A DNA stretch of 17,324 nucleotides from Xenorhabdus eapokensis (lineage in GTDB: Bacteria > Pseudomonadota > Gammaproteobacteria > Enterobacterales > Enterobacteriaceae): contig NZ_MKGQ01000047.1 of the NCBI RefSeq assembly GCF_001908105.1, positions 1-17,324 of the forward strand, in the 5' to 3' direction. The notes beneath the pieces were generated by a model. The model was not told the origin of the DNA, searched no databases, and was given only the letters and a program-made list of their open reading frames with translations. The translations under genes were made by a program, and so were the position numbers. Positions 6,602 to 14,932 of the stretch are shown here, piece after piece; the first letter of the stretch is position 1; every line of letters starts with the position of its first letter.

Positions 6602-7105
6602 ATGGAAATTATAATAAGGGCAACTGAGCCAGAAGATGCTGAGCATTATCAACGAATCTTTAGTCACCCTGATGTTTACTCTAATACGTTACAACGACCA
6701 TGTCCTTCGCATGAAATGTGGCGTGAACGTTTAAAATTAAATAAAACACAAGGGCATATTGATTTTGTGGCCGAAGTAAATGGCAAGGTCGTGGGTACAA
6801 TAGCGTTATTTACCTATGTCAATCCGAGACGTAGACATGTCGTGGGAATTGGTATTGGTGTTGATGCGGCTTATTTTGGTAAGGGTGTTGGTTCAAAGTT
6901 GATGGCTTTTACCATTGATTATGCATTCAACTGGTTAGGCTGCATCAGAATTGAACTGGAAGTTTTTACTGATAATGAAAAAGCAATTGCTCTGTATAAA
7001 AAATTTGGTTTTGAAGCTGAAGGCATACGGCGTATGCAGTCATTTAGAGATGGTCAATATTGTGATGTGATGGGAATGGCATTAATTAATAGTCGATTTG
7101 TATAA
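6602..7105 (+). CDS. GNAT N-acetyltransferase, YhhY/AaaT-like
   Basis: This encodes 167 residues of a GNAT acetyltransferase, which moves an acetyl group from acetyl-CoA to an amine. The N-terminal IRATEPEDAEHYQRIFSHPDVYSNTLQ and the HEMWRERL segment resemble E. coli YhhY (AaaT), reported to acetylate L-phenylalanine and L-methionine. The acetyl-CoA loop is YFGKGVGSKLM at about 91-101, and NEKAIALYKKFGFEAEG at about 125-141 is the usual motif B. An AGAGG ribosome binding site precedes the ATG. The substrate is inferred by resemblance only. Confidence 0.85.
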   Translation: MEIIIRATEPEDAEHYQRIFSHPDVYSNTLQRPCPSHEMWRERLKLNKTQGHIDFVAEVNGKVVGTIALFTYVNPRRRHVVGIGIGVDAAYFGKGVGSKLMAFTIDYAFNWLGCIRIELEVFTDNEKAIALYKKFGFEAEGIRRMQSFRDGQYCDVMGMALINSRFV

Positions 7106-7182
7106 TGTTTTTAGAGATTATGGTAGCAAATAATAAACTGGTTCTTGGCAAAAGGGATTTTGCAGAAAATTTGGAATATGAA

Positions 7183-7204
7183 GACGGAGAATCACTTCTC
7201 CGTC
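7183..7204 (+). terminator. Perfect hairpin after the acetyltransferase gene, probable terminator
   Basis: GACGGAGAA pairs with TTCTCCGTC around a TCAC loop (9 bp). The T-tract after it is weak, so termination may be partial; it lies in the convergent region before the IS630 remnant. Confidence 0.45.
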
Positions 7205-7247
7205 CTATATAATCGTTAATATACTAATGCGAAGAATATATACTCTT

Positions 7248-7385
7248 TTAAATAGGCCACATGGCTGTTCCAACGGGAACAACGGCCTTTTCTTGCATAA
7301 TTTCAACCGCCTCTTCAAAAGTTTCTTTTTCATGATAATGAAGGAAAGTGAATTGTAAATAAATATGTTGTACAGTGATAACCCT
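7248..7385 (-). pseudogene. Unidentified gene 3' end fused to the IS630 remnant
   Basis: In another minus-strand frame, about 45 codons end at TAA 7248-7250 with a coherent-looking sequence (FTFLHYHEKETFEEAVEIMQ, ending KAVVPVGTAMWPI). The acidic amphipathic helix followed by a hydrophobic end looks more like protein than the low-complexity frame that continues from the transposase. It may be the end of a gene whose front was lost when the IS630 copy was deleted. I do not recognise it. Confidence 0.3.
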
Positions 7386-7756
7386 AATAATTCATTGATT
7401 ATCTGAGTGATAAGTTCAATACTCCAGCGTGAACGCAAACAGTCAAAATCCTGCGGGGAGTGTGATAATAAGAACGACAACAAGCTAAAAATCGGGGCTA
7501 AATTCCATCGAGCAGGCCTCCCTCTCGGTAAGCTTTTTAATCCTTCCAGCCCATATAACGTTAACCAATTTATCCAACGATGGACGGAAGAACGTGAACA
7601 ATGAAGAGTTCTAGCGATGTAAGAAACGGTCTGACCTTCATGTAACATCAAGAGTGCCATGAGTCGGCGGACATAATCTTTATCCCAGGTTTTATGAATA
7701 AATTTTTTCATCTGACGTCGTTCATTTCGGGGTATTGGTGCTATGATTCGCATCAC
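7370..7756 (-). pseudogene. IS630-family transposase, N-terminal fragment
   Basis: From the ATG at 7756, about 125 residues match the start of IS630-type DDE transposases: IIAPIPRNERRQMKKFIHKTWDKDYVRRLMALLMLHEGQTVSYIARTLHCSRSSVHRWINWL (helix-turn-helix), then GLEGLKSLPRGRPARW and DFDCLRSRWSIELITQIINELLG. A full transposase has about 340 residues; the catalytic DDE region is absent. The frame runs on to 7205 through unrelated low-complexity residues, so the element was cut by a deletion at about 7370-7390 and is inactive. Confidence 0.85.
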
Positions 7757-7935
7757 TCAGTCCATTTTGGGATTTTTTTGATTTGGCGATTAATCAGATC
7801 GCAAAAATTGGACTGAGTTCCCTTCAAGTGATCTACTATTTTGAAATCTTATTTATGCCAATTTTAGAGAAATCACTTGGCTACCCTGATAATGGAATTA
7901 GCGTCTTACTGCATTATTTTTCAATAAATTGTTAA
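7747..7935 (+). pseudogene. Possible coding remnant, unrecognised
   Basis: A plus-strand frame without a clear start runs to TAA 7933-7935 and ends with IYYFEILFMPILEKSLGYPDNG and ISVLLHYFSINC. It has the look of a gene 3' end, but it is short, crosses the inverted repeat above, and I do not recognise it. It may be noise. Confidence 0.2.
7755..7818 (+). repeat. 10-bp inverted repeat beside the IS630 fragment
   Basis: ACTCAGTCCA (7755-7764) is inverted as TGGACTGAGT (7809-7818), each with a run of T or A on the inner side. It lies at the 5' edge of the transposase fragment and may mark the IS end or a small foldback element. A complete terminal-repeat pair for the IS is not present. Confidence 0.4.
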
Positions 7936-7971
7936 AACGTTTCTTTTTTAAGAAATTATTTTTATCCGATT

Positions 7972-8871
7972 TTATCTGTGTGATCGCCCCGACAGTTTAT
8001 CCTGATTTTGAAAAACCACATCCGCCAAAAAATCTGCTATTTTCCGTATCCTGGGAGAGTGAGCCAAATCAGATTGAATAACAAGCCAGATAGGTTTATC
8101 TATACCTAATTCAGGCGAAATACAAATAAGCCCTGCGTCATTGGCCGCAATATGGGGTAACACGGCTAATCCTAAGCCCGAATTTGCTGCCGCAATTTGA
8201 GAACAAATCGAAGTTGTTGCGATTGAAAGTGAACGCCCTTGTAAGGCTTGTTTAAGCCAGTTAACGGAAGGAAATTGCGAGTACTCACTTGTCCAGCCAA
8301 TAAAATGCGCGTCATTGTATTCACCTCTAAATATACCGGAGGGGCAGGTAGCTAAATAGGTTTCACTGCCATAAAGGCCAAACCCCAGCGTTCCAAGTTG
8401 TCGGACATTAACATGACCTTGCTCAGGTCTGACAATACGAAGTGCTAAATCGGCATCGCGGCGGTGAAGGTTTACCGTATAGTTATCCGTTGTGATTTCT
8501 AATGTCAGGTTTGGATGGTTTTTTTGTAAGGTCGGCAAATTTGGCATAATTAAATAATTGGATAATGTTTCGAGTGTGGCAAGACGTACATTTCCCGCAA
8601 TAGTTGCCCGTAGATCGGCTTCAAACAAAAACGAACTGGCTGCTATTTCCATAGCCTTGGCTTTTTTCAATAATTCTGCGCCATCTTCTGTCAGTTGATA
8701 ACCTGTTTGATGCCGTAGAAATAAGGGCATGCCGAAGGTATTTTCCAAGCGTTCAATTTTTCTCGCTACCGTTGCCACACCAATCCCAAGAAGTTCAGCC
8801 GCTTTACTGATTGTACTTGCTCGAGCGACTGCTAAGAATATTCGGATATCATCCCAAATAAGTGATTGCAC
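7972..8871 (-). CDS. LysR-family transcriptional regulator
   Basis: A LysR regulator of about 299 residues from the GTG at 8871, a usual length. The N-terminal winged helix-turn-helix is WDDIRIFLAVARASTISKAAELLGIGVATVARKIERLENTFGMPLF, and the rest is the two-lobed effector domain (NLTLEITTDNYTVNLHRRDADLALRI, GLGLAVLPHIAAND). The frame also opens at a TTG at 8955 with 28 extra residues; that start has no good ribosome binding site and the extension is not family-like. It is divergent from the EamA transporter at 9000, so the usual LysR arrangement, with the regulator controlling its neighbour and itself, is likely. The effector is unknown. Confidence 0.88.
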   Translation of the reverse strand: MQSLIWDDIRIFLAVARASTISKAAELLGIGVATVARKIERLENTFGMPLFLRHQTGYQLTEDGAELLKKAKAMEIAASSFLFEADLRATIAGNVRLATLETLSNYLIMPNLPTLQKNHPNLTLEITTDNYTVNLHRRDADLALRIVRPEQGHVNVRQLGTLGFGLYGSETYLATCPSGIFRGEYNDAHFIGWTSEYSQFPSVNWLKQALQGRSLSIATTSICSQIAAANSGLGLAVLPHIAANDAGLICISPELGIDKPIWLVIQSDLAHSPRIRKIADFLADVVFQNQDKLSGRSHR

Positions 8872-8999
8872 AATTTGTTTTCCGTTTATGAAAATCTGAT
8901 TACCAATATCACCTAAATATTTCAATTTTAAAAGATGCCACAATGATTTTACCAAGGATTACTTTGCTTGAGATAAATTGAAAAATTAGGGTAATGAAT

Positions 9000-9926
9000 A
9001 TGAGAACAACTCCACAGTTAGCGATTGTGCTGACGTTAATTGCCACATTCTTGTGGGGATCAAATTTTCAGGTAACGAAATTTGCACTTACAAGTTTACC
9101 CCCGTGGACGGCGTCTGTTGAGCGTTTTTTCTATGCCGTTATCTGTATTTTTATTTTTTTGGCATGGAAAGAGGGAATTCGCAGTAAAGTTTTGAAACAA
9201 AACTGGTGGGCATTTATTGTTCTTGGAGCGATTGGCGTGGCGGGGTTTAATGGGGCATTTTTTGTCGGTCTTCAAAGTTCCAACCCAGTTACGGCTGCCC
9301 TGATTGTAGCAACGACGCCGATTTCTGCCAATATTCTGGAAGCGATTATAAATCGTCGGTTACCTGGATTGATGCGAGTTGTTGGTATGGCAATCAGTTT
9401 GTTGGGAGTTGCTTTGGTTATTACCAATGGTGAATTGATTTGGGGTGGCGCCGTTCAGGTAGTCGCTGGCGATATCATTATTTTTATGGGAAGTTTGGGT
9501 TGGTCAATTTACACAGTAGGAACACGGGTATTTGTCAAAAATGCAACGCCATTAGCGACGACGAGCTGGACGATGTTTTTTGGCGCGATTATATTAGTGT
9601 TTATTGCAATTTTTGTGGAATCACCGGTGACTGCATTATCTTCTGCAACATTTGAAAGCCATTTGGCTTGTCTCTATATAGGTATTGGTGGTTCCACCGT
9701 TGCCTATCTTTTTTGGAATATGGGAGTTGCTATTCGTGGAGCAGGAAAAATGGCAGTATTTTTTAACTTTGTTCCCATATTTGCCCTCATTATACAGATA
9801 ATGAGGGGAAATATACCCAGTTTGCCACAAATGATTGGTGTTGTTATCACTATTGTGGGGGTGTTCTTGGGGCAGGGAATATTGGGGGATGTCCGGTTCA
9901 TGATCATTGATAAAAATAAAAACTAA
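9000..9926 (+). CDS. EamA/DMT-family transporter
   Basis: About 308 residues with ten hydrophobic segments in two EamA repeats: TLIATFLWGSNFQVTKFAL begins the first, and GDIIIFMGSLGWSIYTVGTRVF begins the second; each repeat ends with a hydrophobic GVALVITNG- or GVFLGQGIL-type helix. These inner-membrane drug/metabolite transporters export small molecules such as amino acids or nucleosides. The ATG at 8994 is only about 2 bases from the AGGG, while ATG 9000 has an 8-base spacing, so 9000 is preferred. Divergent from the LysR gene and followed 43 bases later by a small membrane protein, probably in one operon. Substrate unknown. Confidence 0.88.
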   Translation: MRTTPQLAIVLTLIATFLWGSNFQVTKFALTSLPPWTASVERFFYAVICIFIFLAWKEGIRSKVLKQNWWAFIVLGAIGVAGFNGAFFVGLQSSNPVTAALIVATTPISANILEAIINRRLPGLMRVVGMAISLLGVALVITNGELIWGGAVQVVAGDIIIFMGSLGWSIYTVGTRVFVKNATPLATTSWTMFFGAIILVFIAIFVESPVTALSSATFESHLACLYIGIGGSTVAYLFWNMGVAIRGAGKMAVFFNFVPIFALIIQIMRGNIPSLPQMIGVVITIVGVFLGQGILGDVRFMIIDKNKN

Positions 9927-9969
9927 CATACAATCACCATGGTAACTAATTTATTAGTGGAGATCTGGT

Positions 9970-10338
9970 ATGGAAAAATTTACTGATAAATTAATTAGCT
10001 TTGACCGATTTCTTTTACGGATACTGCGCTTTCTTTTGCATGCATTCCTTATTTTTCTGATCGGTATTATTCCTGGTGTACTGGGTTTTTTCTTGATCGA
10101 AAGCCATGCTATTCCTGATGCAATACTAAATTCAGTTTCAATGATTGGAACACAAAACTTGCATATTGAACCAGTCAGTACACTTGGAAAATATTTTGCT
10201 GCCATTTATGGACTATTCCTTCAGGCTATCTTTTTTATCGCTGTAGGTATGGTGGTGACCCCTTTTGTCCACCGAATATTGCATAGCTGGCACATGGATG
10301 ATGATGAAGAGGATAACAAAGATGTGAAAAATAAATAA
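9970..10338 (+). CDS. Small membrane protein with 2TM/pore-loop layout, channel-like without selectivity filter
   Basis: 122 residues. TM1 is at about 20-43 (FLLHAFLIFLIGIIPGVLGF), then a re-entrant-like segment at about 47-73 (AIPDAILNSVSMIGTQNLHI), then TM2 at about 75-103 (FAAIYGLFLQAIFFIAVGMV), and a short acidic cytoplasmic tail (DDDEEDNKD). The second half resembles the pore-helix/TM2 half of two-TM potassium channels, including the P-V-S/T-x-x-G-K/R turn. The TVGYG filter position reads GTQNL instead. Similar small membrane proteins with an altered filter exist in many bacteria as uncharacterised proteins. A GGAG ribosome binding site precedes the ATG by 7 bases. It probably forms an operon with the EamA gene. 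Function is unknown. Confidence 0.75.
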   Translation: MEKFTDKLISFDRFLLRILRFLLHAFLIFLIGIIPGVLGFFLIESHAIPDAILNSVSMIGTQNLHIEPVSTLGKYFAAIYGLFLQAIFFIAVGMVVTPFVHRILHSWHMDDDEEDNKDVKNK

Positions 10339-10511
10339 TTTATTTTCCTGCTATCAAGTCGTAACTTAATGTTTATAGAGCTTATTTGTATAGCTAAAAA
10401 TTAGACAGTCATTGTAGTGAGCATGGTATTTTTGATGAAATAGAGTAGTAGATTTATTCAATCTCAGATATAAGAGTTTTCACTATAAATTTATTATAGA
10501 TAGAGAGTGAA

Positions 10512-10916
10512 ATGATGAATAAAGGTCGTTGTTTATGTGGTGCGGTGAGCATAAAAACCAATCAATGCATTGAAGGTATTAATGTATGTCATTGTGAAAC
10601 TTGTCAAAAATGGAATGGTGGCCCATTTTTATCTGTAGACTGTAAGGATGACCTAAAAATAGAGGGAGCTGAAAATATTTCAATATATCCGTCATCCGAA
10701 TGGGCAGAACGCGCTTTCTGTAACAGGTGTGGCACACACCTTTTTTATCATTTGCATCACCCAAGTGCTTATTATGTTCCAGTTGCATTGTTTGATAATA
10801 ATCATTCAAGTAAATTATCTCGCCAAATTTATGTGGACAGCAAGCCTGCGTATTATAACTTTGTTGAAAAAACGCCTATGCTGACTAAAGAGGATATCCT
10901 TAGCTTATTTAAATAA
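10512..10916 (+). CDS. GFA-family (glutathione-dependent formaldehyde-activating-like) zinc protein
   Basis: 134 residues of the GFA/CENP-V fold. The zinc-site cysteines are visible: CLCGAV (C7, C9), CHCETCQ (C26, C28, C31) and CNRCGTHLF (C70, C73). Related enzymes add formaldehyde to glutathione, but many family members have no proven activity. ATG 10512 and ATG 10515 are both possible, with AGAGAGTGA just upstream. Transcribed toward uvrY; a hairpin after it probably ends the transcript. Confidence 0.85.
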   Translation: MMNKGRCLCGAVSIKTNQCIEGINVCHCETCQKWNGGPFLSVDCKDDLKIEGAENISIYPSSEWAERAFCNRCGTHLFYHLHHPSAYYVPVALFDNNHSSKLSRQIYVDSKPAYYNFVEKTPMLTKEDILSLFK

Positions 10917-10922
10917 TTGTTG

Positions 10923-10952
10923 CAATATGGGGGAAATATCACCCTCATATTG
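10923..10952 (+). terminator. Hairpin after the GFA gene, probable terminator
   Basis: CAATATGGGGG (10923-10933) pairs with CCCTCATATTG (10942-10952) through 11 bp with one G-T pair. The T-run after it is short, so it may be only a partial terminator. Confidence 0.6.
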
Positions 10953-11254
10953 TTCTGGATTACAATGGGTTGCTATGAATAATATAGAGATAGGTTATTA
11001 AGAAAGTTAAATTAAATCAATTGGTTATATATTAATTTCATTTCATTGATATGTGACAATTTCCTTTCTGTTTTGCACTAATGTTAGTATACTCAGTTAT
11101 CTCATCCAAAAGGTTTTGATATCACTCGATAGAGAAGGTTATCTTTTTTAATTTATCTGATTAAAATCATGAAGATAAGTTCAGTGTGTCGGTTTTGTTT
11201 TGGAGTTTATTAATTTTATCATTATTGTGGATATTACGTTAGTGGAGATGTTGT
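10953..11254 (+). other. Upstream region of uvrY, no gene seen
   Basis: About 300 AT-rich bases without a gene. A good -10 element TATACT at 11088-11093 lies about 160 bases before uvrY with no clear -35. This suggests a long leader, or other promoters not visible by eye. No hairpin followed by T-run is seen. Confidence 0.4.
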
Positions 11255-11914
11255 TTGATTAATGTTTTATTAGTTGATGACCATGAACTGGTGCGCATTG
11301 GTGTGAAAGGCGTCCTTGATGATATAAAAGGGATAAAAGTCGTAGGAGAAGCCAGTAGTGGAGAAGATGCGGTCAGATGGTGTAGATCAAACAGCACGGA
11401 TGTCGTCATGATGGATATGGGAATGCCCGGTATAGGTGGATTGGAGGCAGCTAAGAAAATCATTCGATATTCACCTGATACACGAGTGATTATGCTAACT
11501 ATCCATACTGAAAGTTCTTTACCCACAAAAGTGATGCAAGCAGGGATTAGGGGATATTTGAGCAAGGCCGCAGCGCCTCAGGATATGATTAATGCAATTC
11601 GGGCTGTTTATGCAGGCCAGCGTTACATTTCCCCGGATATAGCCCAGCAGATGGCACTCAACCAGTTATCCCCCCCAAAAGAAAACCCGTTGGACGAACT
11701 TTCAGATCGGGAATTGCAGATCATGACAATGATAACTCAGGGGCGCAAAGTTAATGAGATTTCTGCGTTGCTTAATCTGAACCCAAAAACGGTGAATAGT
11801 TACCGCTATAGAATGTTCAGTAAACTAAATATTAAAGGTGATGTAGAATTGACTCATATGGCAATACGCTGTGGATTGTTTGATGCGCAGAATATGGTAA
11901 CTCACGGTGGATAA
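11255..11914 (+). CDS. uvrY: Response regulator UvrY (GacA family)
   Basis: 219 residues, full length, strongly like E. coli UvrY. The receiver domain has acidic D8/D9, phospho-acceptor D54 in DVVMMDMGMPGIGG, T82 and K104. The C-terminal LuxR-type helix-turn-helix is LSDRELQIMTMITQGRKVNEISALLNLNPKTVNSYRYRMFSKL. With the sensor BarA it activates the csrB/csrC small RNAs that antagonise CsrA, controlling metabolism, motility and, in related insect pathogens, virulence-like traits. It starts at TTG 11255 with GGAG about 8 bases upstream; the same weak start is, I believe, used in E. coli. uvrC follows 23 bases later, so they are probably co-transcribed. Confidence 0.95.
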   Translation: MINVLLVDDHELVRIGVKGVLDDIKGIKVVGEASSGEDAVRWCRSNSTDVVMMDMGMPGIGGLEAAKKIIRYSPDTRVIMLTIHTESSLPTKVMQAGIRGYLSKAAAPQDMINAIRAVYAGQRYISPDIAQQMALNQLSPPKENPLDELSDRELQIMTMITQGRKVNEISALLNLNPKTVNSYRYRMFSKLNIKGDVELTHMAIRCGLFDAQNMVTHGG

Positions 11915-11937
11915 TAATATTTGATGGGTGATCAGTT

Positions 11938-13770
11938 GTGGCGGAGCTATTTAATTCAAAGGTATTTTTAAAAACAGTTACCAGTCAGCCGGGTGTCTAC
12001 CGCATGTATGATACCACCGGCACAGTGATCTATGTTGGTAAAGCTAAAGATCTAAAAAAACGGTTATCTAGCTATTTTCGGGCACAGGTGAGTAGTCGCA
12101 AAACAGAATCATTAGTGAAAAATATCGTTCAGATAGATGTCACCGTTACCCACACAGAGACAGAGGCACTTCTGCTCGAACATAACTATATCAAGCTGTA
12201 TCAGCCTCGCTACAATGTATTACTGAGAGATGATAAATCTTATCCTTATATTTTCTTGAGTAGTGATATCCATCCCCGTTTATCCTTATATCGTGGAGCC
12301 AGGCATGCGAAAGGAGAATATTTCGGCCCATTCCCCAATTCTCATGCAATACGTGACACTTTAGCTTTATTGCAGAAACTATTTCCTATTCGCCAATGTG
12401 AAGACAGTGTGTATCGCAATCGTTCAAGACCTTGTTTGCAATATCAGATTGGGCGCTGCCTTGCCCCTTGTGTTAAGGGATTTGTAACGGATGAAGAATA
12501 TCAGCAGCAAGTTGAATATGTCCGCTTGTTTTTGGCGGGGAAAGATCAGCAAGTATTGGATAAGCTGGTAGCCAAAATGGAAAAAGCAAGCCAACAGCTT
12601 AAGTTTGAAGAAGCCGCGCGTTATCGCGACCAGATCCAAGCTGTACGGCAAGTCACTGAACGACAATTTGTTTCTGGAGAAGGTGATGATCTTGATGCTA
12701 TCAGCGTCGGTTTTGAGGCGGGGGGGGCCTGTGTGCATGTCTTATTTATCCGTCAGGGTAAAATATTGGGCAGCCGAAGTTATTATCCCAAAATTCCGGT
12801 TGATACCAAATTAGATGAAGTAGTGCAAACTTTCCTTGGTCAATTCTATCTCCAAGGAAGCCAAAACAGGACATTGCCATCAGAAATTTTATTGGATTTC
12901 GCATTACCTGAAAAAGAACTATTGGAAGAATCACTTGCTGAAATATCGGGCAGAAAAATCTATATCCAGGCACGGCCAAGGGGTGATAGGGCGCGTTATT
13001 TAAAATTGGCACGTACCAATGCTGCAACAGCATTGATTACCAAACTTTCCCAACAATCGACAATTCATCAGCGATTAGAATCACTGGCCACATTTGTCAG
13101 CCTTGAAAAAATCCAACGTATGGAATGTTTCGACATCAGTCACACGATGGGAGAACAAACTGTTGCATCATGTGTTGTTTTTGATGCTAATGGTCCGGTT
13201 CGTGCAGAATACCGACGCTATAATATTACAGACATCACTCCAGGGGATGATTATGCTGCGATGAACCAAGTTTTGCGTCGTCGATATAGCAAAGCTATCG
13301 ATCAGACAAAAATCCCGGACATTATCTTTATTGACGGTGGAAAGGGGCAGCTTGCGCGTGCGATTGAAGTTTTCGATTCATTGGAGGTTGAATGGAATAA
13401 AACGCATCCTAAGCTCATTGGTGTTGCGAAAGGCAGTGATCGTAAGGCTGGGTTAGAAACCCTATTTTTTGAAGCGGAAGGAGAAGGGATAGCACTTCCT
13501 CCTGATTCACCTGCGTTGCATGTTATTCAGCATATTCGTGATGAATCTCACAAGCATGCTATTACAGGGCATCGGCAGCGTCGGGAAAAAGTGAAAAAGA
13601 CGAGTACATTGGAGTCGATTGATGGTATTGGACCAAAACGTAGACAAATGTTACTTAAATATATGGGCGGGTTACAACCTTTACGCAACGCAAGTGTAGA
13701 AGAGATCGCAAAAGTGCCTTCTATTTCTTATGCACTGGCAGAAAAAATCTATAATGCGTTGAAACACTAG
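11938..13770 (+). CDS. uvrC: Excinuclease ABC subunit C
   Basis: 610 residues, the same length as E. coli UvrC. UvrC makes both incisions of nucleotide excision repair after UvrA and UvrB find the damage. Visible domains are the GIY-YIG nuclease for the 3' cut (PGVYRMY at about 18-24, [13 protein letters not shown] at about 31-43), a cysteine-containing region ([13 protein letters not shown]), the UVR helix that binds UvrB (about 204-239), an RNase H-like domain for the 5' cut ([15 protein letters not shown]), and the C-terminal HhH pair ([31 protein letters not shown]). Start is GTG 11938; the nearby ATG at 11924 is out of frame. Both uvrY and uvrC use weak start codons. Confidence 0.97.
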   Translation: MAELFNSKVFLKTVTSQPGVYRMYDTTGTVIYVGKAKDLKKRLSSYFRAQVSSRKTESLVKNIVQIDVTVTHTETEALLLEHNYIKLYQPRYNVLLRDDKSYPYIFLSSDIHPRLSLYRGARHAKGEYFGPFPNSHAIRDTLALLQKLFPIRQCEDSVYRNRSRPCLQYQIGRCLAPCVKGFVTDEEYQQQVEYVRLFLAGKDQQVLDKLVAKMEKASQQLKFEEAARYRDQIQAVRQVTERQFVSGEGDDLDAISVGFEAGGACVHVLFIRQGKILGSRSYYPKIPVDTKLDEVVQTFLGQFYLQGSQNRTLPSEILLDFALPEKELLEESLAEISGRKIYIQARPRGDRARYLKLARTNAATALITKLSQQSTIHQRLESLATFVSLEKIQRMECFDISHTMGEQTVASCVVFDANGPVRAEYRRYNITDITPGDDYAAMNQVLRRRYSKAIDQTKIPDIIFIDGGKGQLARAIEVFDSLEVEWNKTHPKLIGVAKGSDRKAGLETLFFEAEGEGIALPPDSPALHVIQHIRDESHKHAITGHRQRREKVKKTSTLESIDGIGPKRRQMLLKYMGGLQPLRNASVEEIAKVPSISYALAEKIYNALKH

Positions 13771-13826
13771 AAGTATTGATGCACCATACTGATAAACTTA
13801 ACTTGGCCAGATAGTTACTAAGCATT

Positions 13827-14375
13827 ATGCAATTAAATATTCCAACATGGCTTACCCTATTTCGTATTGCCTTAATTCCATTCTTTGTTTTGGCATTTTA
13901 CTTGCCATTCCAATGGGCACCGATGTTATGTGCCATTATCTTTATTATTGCTGCTGCAACAGATTGGTTTGATGGTTTTCTTGCCCGTTTGTGGAAACAG
14001 ACGACGCGTTTTGGCGCATTTCTTGATCCGGTGGCGGATAAAGTTATGGTGGCTATTGCGCTGGTGCTGGTTGCAGAACATTACCATACGTGGTGGATCA
14101 CATTACCTGCTGCGACGATGATTGCTCGTGAGATTATCATATCTTCTCTGCGTGAATGGATGGCAGAATTGGGAAAACGCAGTAGTGTAGCCGTTTCTTG
14201 GATGGGAAAAATAAAAACGACAGCACAAATGGCGGCATTGGTTGCCTTATTGTGGCGTCCTTGCATTGAACTTGAAGTGGGAGGATTCATCCTATTATAT
14301 GCTGCTGCGGTCTTGACGTTCTGGTCAATGTTTCAATATTTGAGCGCTGCATGGGATGATTTGCGTGAAGGCTGA
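13827..14375 (+). CDS. pgsA: CDP-diacylglycerol-glycerol-3-phosphate 3-phosphatidyltransferase
   Basis: 182 residues, the usual E. coli length. This inner-membrane enzyme makes phosphatidylglycerophosphate from CDP-diacylglycerol and glycerol-3-phosphate, the committed step to phosphatidylglycerol and cardiolipin. The CDP-alcohol phosphotransferase motif is complete: D46, D49-G50, A53-R54, G63, D67 and D71, within [22 protein letters not shown]. Several hydrophobic helices follow. It lies 56 bases after uvrC and before the tRNA cluster, as in E. coli. Confidence 0.97.
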   Translation: MQLNIPTWLTLFRIALIPFFVLAFYLPFQWAPMLCAIIFIIAAATDWFDGFLARLWKQTTRFGAFLDPVADKVMVAIALVLVAEHYHTWWITLPAATMIAREIIISSLREWMAELGKRSSVAVSWMGKIKTTAQMAALVALLWRPCIELEVGGFILLYAAAVLTFWSMFQYLSAAWDDLREG

Positions 14376-14425
14376 TCGAAATGGCGCAAAAATCATCGAA
14401 CGAACGCGTTTTATAAATAATTGTG

Positions 14426-14453
14426 TTGACTCATTTCGTGAAGTAAGTAGAAT
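14426..14453 (+). promoter_or_regulatory. Promoter of the glyW-cysT-leuZ tRNA operon
   Basis: -35 TTGACT (14426-14431) and -10 TAGAAT (14448-14453) with a 16-base spacer. A GC-rich stretch just after the -10 resembles a stringent-control discriminator of tRNA/rRNA promoters. The leader to the first tRNA is about 60 bases. Confidence 0.8.
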
Positions 14454-14519
14454 GCAACGCATCGAACGGCACATGAGATTTACAAAACAAGTTAAGTAAA
14501 TCAAGAAGTTCGAAGAAAG

Positions 14520-14595
<76 letters not shown>

Positions 14596-14600
14596 AAGAA

Positions 14601-14674
14601 GGCGCGTTGGCAGAGTGGCCATGCAGCGGATTGCAAATCCGTCAACCTCGGTTCGACTCCGGGACGCGCCTCCA
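14601..14674 (+). tRNA. cysT: tRNA-Cys (anticodon GCA)
   Basis: 74 nucleotides, acceptor GGCGCGT/ACGCGCC, anticodon stem-loop GGATTGCAAATCC, T arm GTTCGAC and an encoded CCA. The only Cys tRNA seen here, 5 bases after tRNA-Gly. Confidence 0.97.
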
Positions 14675-14680
14675 AATTTA

Positions 14681-14767
14681 GCCCAGGTGGTGAAATCGGT
14701 AGACACAAGGGATTTAAAATCCCTCGGCCTTTAGGCTGTGCGGGTTCAAGTCCCGCCCTGGGCACCA
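14681..14767 (+). tRNA. leuZ: tRNA-Leu (anticodon UAA), integration site of the downstream element
   Basis: 87 nucleotides with the long variable arm of class II tRNAs, acceptor GCCCAGG/CCTGGGC, anticodon loop TTTAAAA (UAA), T arm GTTCAAG and encoded CCA. The tyrosine integrase gene lies about 165 bases beyond the 3' end, so the tRNA 3' end is the probable attB core; the matching repeat would be beyond the window. Confidence 0.96.
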
Positions 14768-14773
14768 AACATA

Positions 14774-14801
14774 AGTTTACTAACGTCTACACTAGTAAAC
14801 T
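14774..14801 (+). repeat. 9-bp inverted repeat just after leuZ
   Basis: AGTTTACTA (14774-14782) pairs with TAGTAAACT (14793-14801) across 10 bases. It lies 7 bases past the tRNA, in the presumed left attachment region, and could be an arm-type integrase/excisionase site or an RNA hairpin. Confidence 0.4.
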
Positions 14802-14810
14802 AACTCCTAG

Positions 14811-14842
14811 AAAGACCTGATAAATCAATCAGGTCTTTTCTT
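14811..14842 (+). terminator. Terminator of the tRNA operon
   Basis: AGACCTGA (14813-14820) pairs with TCAGGTCT (14829-14836), followed by TTTTCTTTTT. It may be native to the operon or supplied by the element. Confidence 0.85.
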
Positions 14843-14893
14843 TTTAAGTCTATTCTAGTCTATTGCAATCAACATGCACGGCGGGGCATAATC

Positions 14894-14928
14894 AGGGGCA
14901 CCTACGCTTCTATTTTAAATGTGCCCCT
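14894..14928 (+). promoter_or_regulatory. 8-bp inverted repeat at the integrase start
   Basis: AGGGGCAC (14894-14901) is inverted as GTGCCCCT (14921-14928), ending 4 bases before the likely integrase ATG 14933 and overlapping a possible GTG start at 14921. It may be a repressor/excisionase site or an mRNA hairpin near the integrase start. Confidence 0.45.
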
Positions 14929-14932
14929 TATA

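Noticed and set aside
8872..8955. Longer LysR gene starting at TTG 8955
   Set aside because: The extension lies outside the conserved LysR start and lacks a ribosome binding site; GTG 8871 gives a typical length.
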